A DNA stretch of 61,359 bases from Streptomyces sp. TRM49041 (lineage in GTDB: Bacteria > Actinomycetota > Actinomycetes > Streptomycetales > Streptomycetaceae): NCBI RefSeq assembly GCF_008271805.1, contig NZ_VSRY01000100.1, positions 1-61,359 on the forward strand. Direction: 5' to 3'. Positions 61,334 through 61,359 of this stretch are shown in pieces (position 1 is the first letter of the stretch; every line of letters begins with the position of its first letter). The notes under the pieces were generated by a model, which was given only the letters and a program-made list of their open reading frames with translations, did not search any database and was not told where the DNA came from. The position numbers were made by a program, and so were the translations under genes.

Positions 61334-61359
61334 ACGCCTCGATTGGATGACAGCGGACA

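Larger units (their letters stand above)
51716..61359. mobile_element. Tn7-like transposon (tnsABC-tniQ type), right end at or beyond window edge
   Basis: The core is four overlapping minus-strand genes reading inward from the right: TnsA-like nuclease, DDE transposase (TnsB/TniA), AAA+ ATPase (TnsC/TniB) and TniQ. Spaced repeats lie outside tnsA (61284-61333). A repeat related to their complement lies at 51719-51738, just after the monooxygenase gene, giving inverted ends as Tn7-like elements have. TGTCC at 51716 may be the terminus. The cargo is about 5 kb between the left end and tniQ. The exact ends and target duplication cannot be defined here. Confidence 0.7.

Overview
The window is about 61 kb of very high-GC DNA with GC-rich third codon positions, many ATGA/GTGA start-stop overlaps and frequent GTG starts. 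This points to Streptomyces or a close relative. Several blocks look like core Streptomyces chromosome (arginine deiminase/OTC, an HTH-MurA homologue, a cold-shock/DEAD-box cluster). They are interrupted by accessory DNA.

Layout. (1) 1-6124: three overlapping genes: a membrane-anchored protein cut by the window edge, a pseudokinase-GTPase fusion and a GAP1-like partner with a C-terminal membrane anchor. They look like one of the GTPase-centred conflict or signalling loci known from multicellular bacteria. (2) 6175-8563: arginine deiminase and ornithine carbamoyltransferase. (3) 8663-15931: aerobic CoA-thioester degradation of an aromatic acid: enoyl-CoA hydratase, fused flavin monooxygenase/Old-Yellow-Enzyme protein, PaaX-type regulator, aryl-CoA ligase, acyl-CoA dehydrogenase and RidA. 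The fusion plus RidA favour 2-aminobenzoate (anthranilate) over salicylate. Two promoters share a GTGAC-N4-GTCA operator-like element. (4) 15923-22031, minus strand: caspase-NACHT-WD40 protein split by a one-base frameshift, coupled to an alpha/beta hydrolase. (5) 22109-32316: aminopeptidase P, secreted M9 collagenase and a hydroxyproline catabolic operon with a GntR regulator. A shared 18-bp motif lies before the collagenase and before the hydroxyproline operon. Together these look like a collagen-utilisation locus. (6) 32633-36330: cold-shock protein, DEAD-box helicase, CBS protein, SCO5918-like protein and MerR-type protein, with long leaders and strong terminators.

(7) 36.6-48.1 kb is accessory: a truncated tyrosine integrase, then a nine-gene minus-strand operon. 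That operon joins the hydratase, aldehyde dehydrogenase and aldolase of meta-cleavage lower pathways to a CitE-like lyase, MaoC hydratase, GNAT, small-molecule kinase, PIG-L deacetylase and Nudix enzyme. Tiny genes, an XRE regulator, an HD phosphohydrolase and a frameshifted membrane protein follow. (8) 48308-51700: HTH-MurA homologue, then a TetR/FAD-monooxygenase pair around a near-perfect 30-bp palindrome. (9) From about 51.7 kb to the window end: a Tn7-like transposon with an overlapping tnsA-tnsB-tnsC-tniQ operon and spaced repeats just outside tnsA. A related inverted repeat marks the probable left end. The cargo includes a ParA-like ATPase with an operator inside its promoter, a HEPN-motif protein and a gene flanked by 76-bp direct repeats.

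The strongest leads are the Tn7-like element and its cargo, the collagen/hydroxyproline regulon, the aldolase-centred nine-gene operon and the two NTPase-based conflict-type loci. Family assignments are from sequence motifs read by eye; no database search was run.
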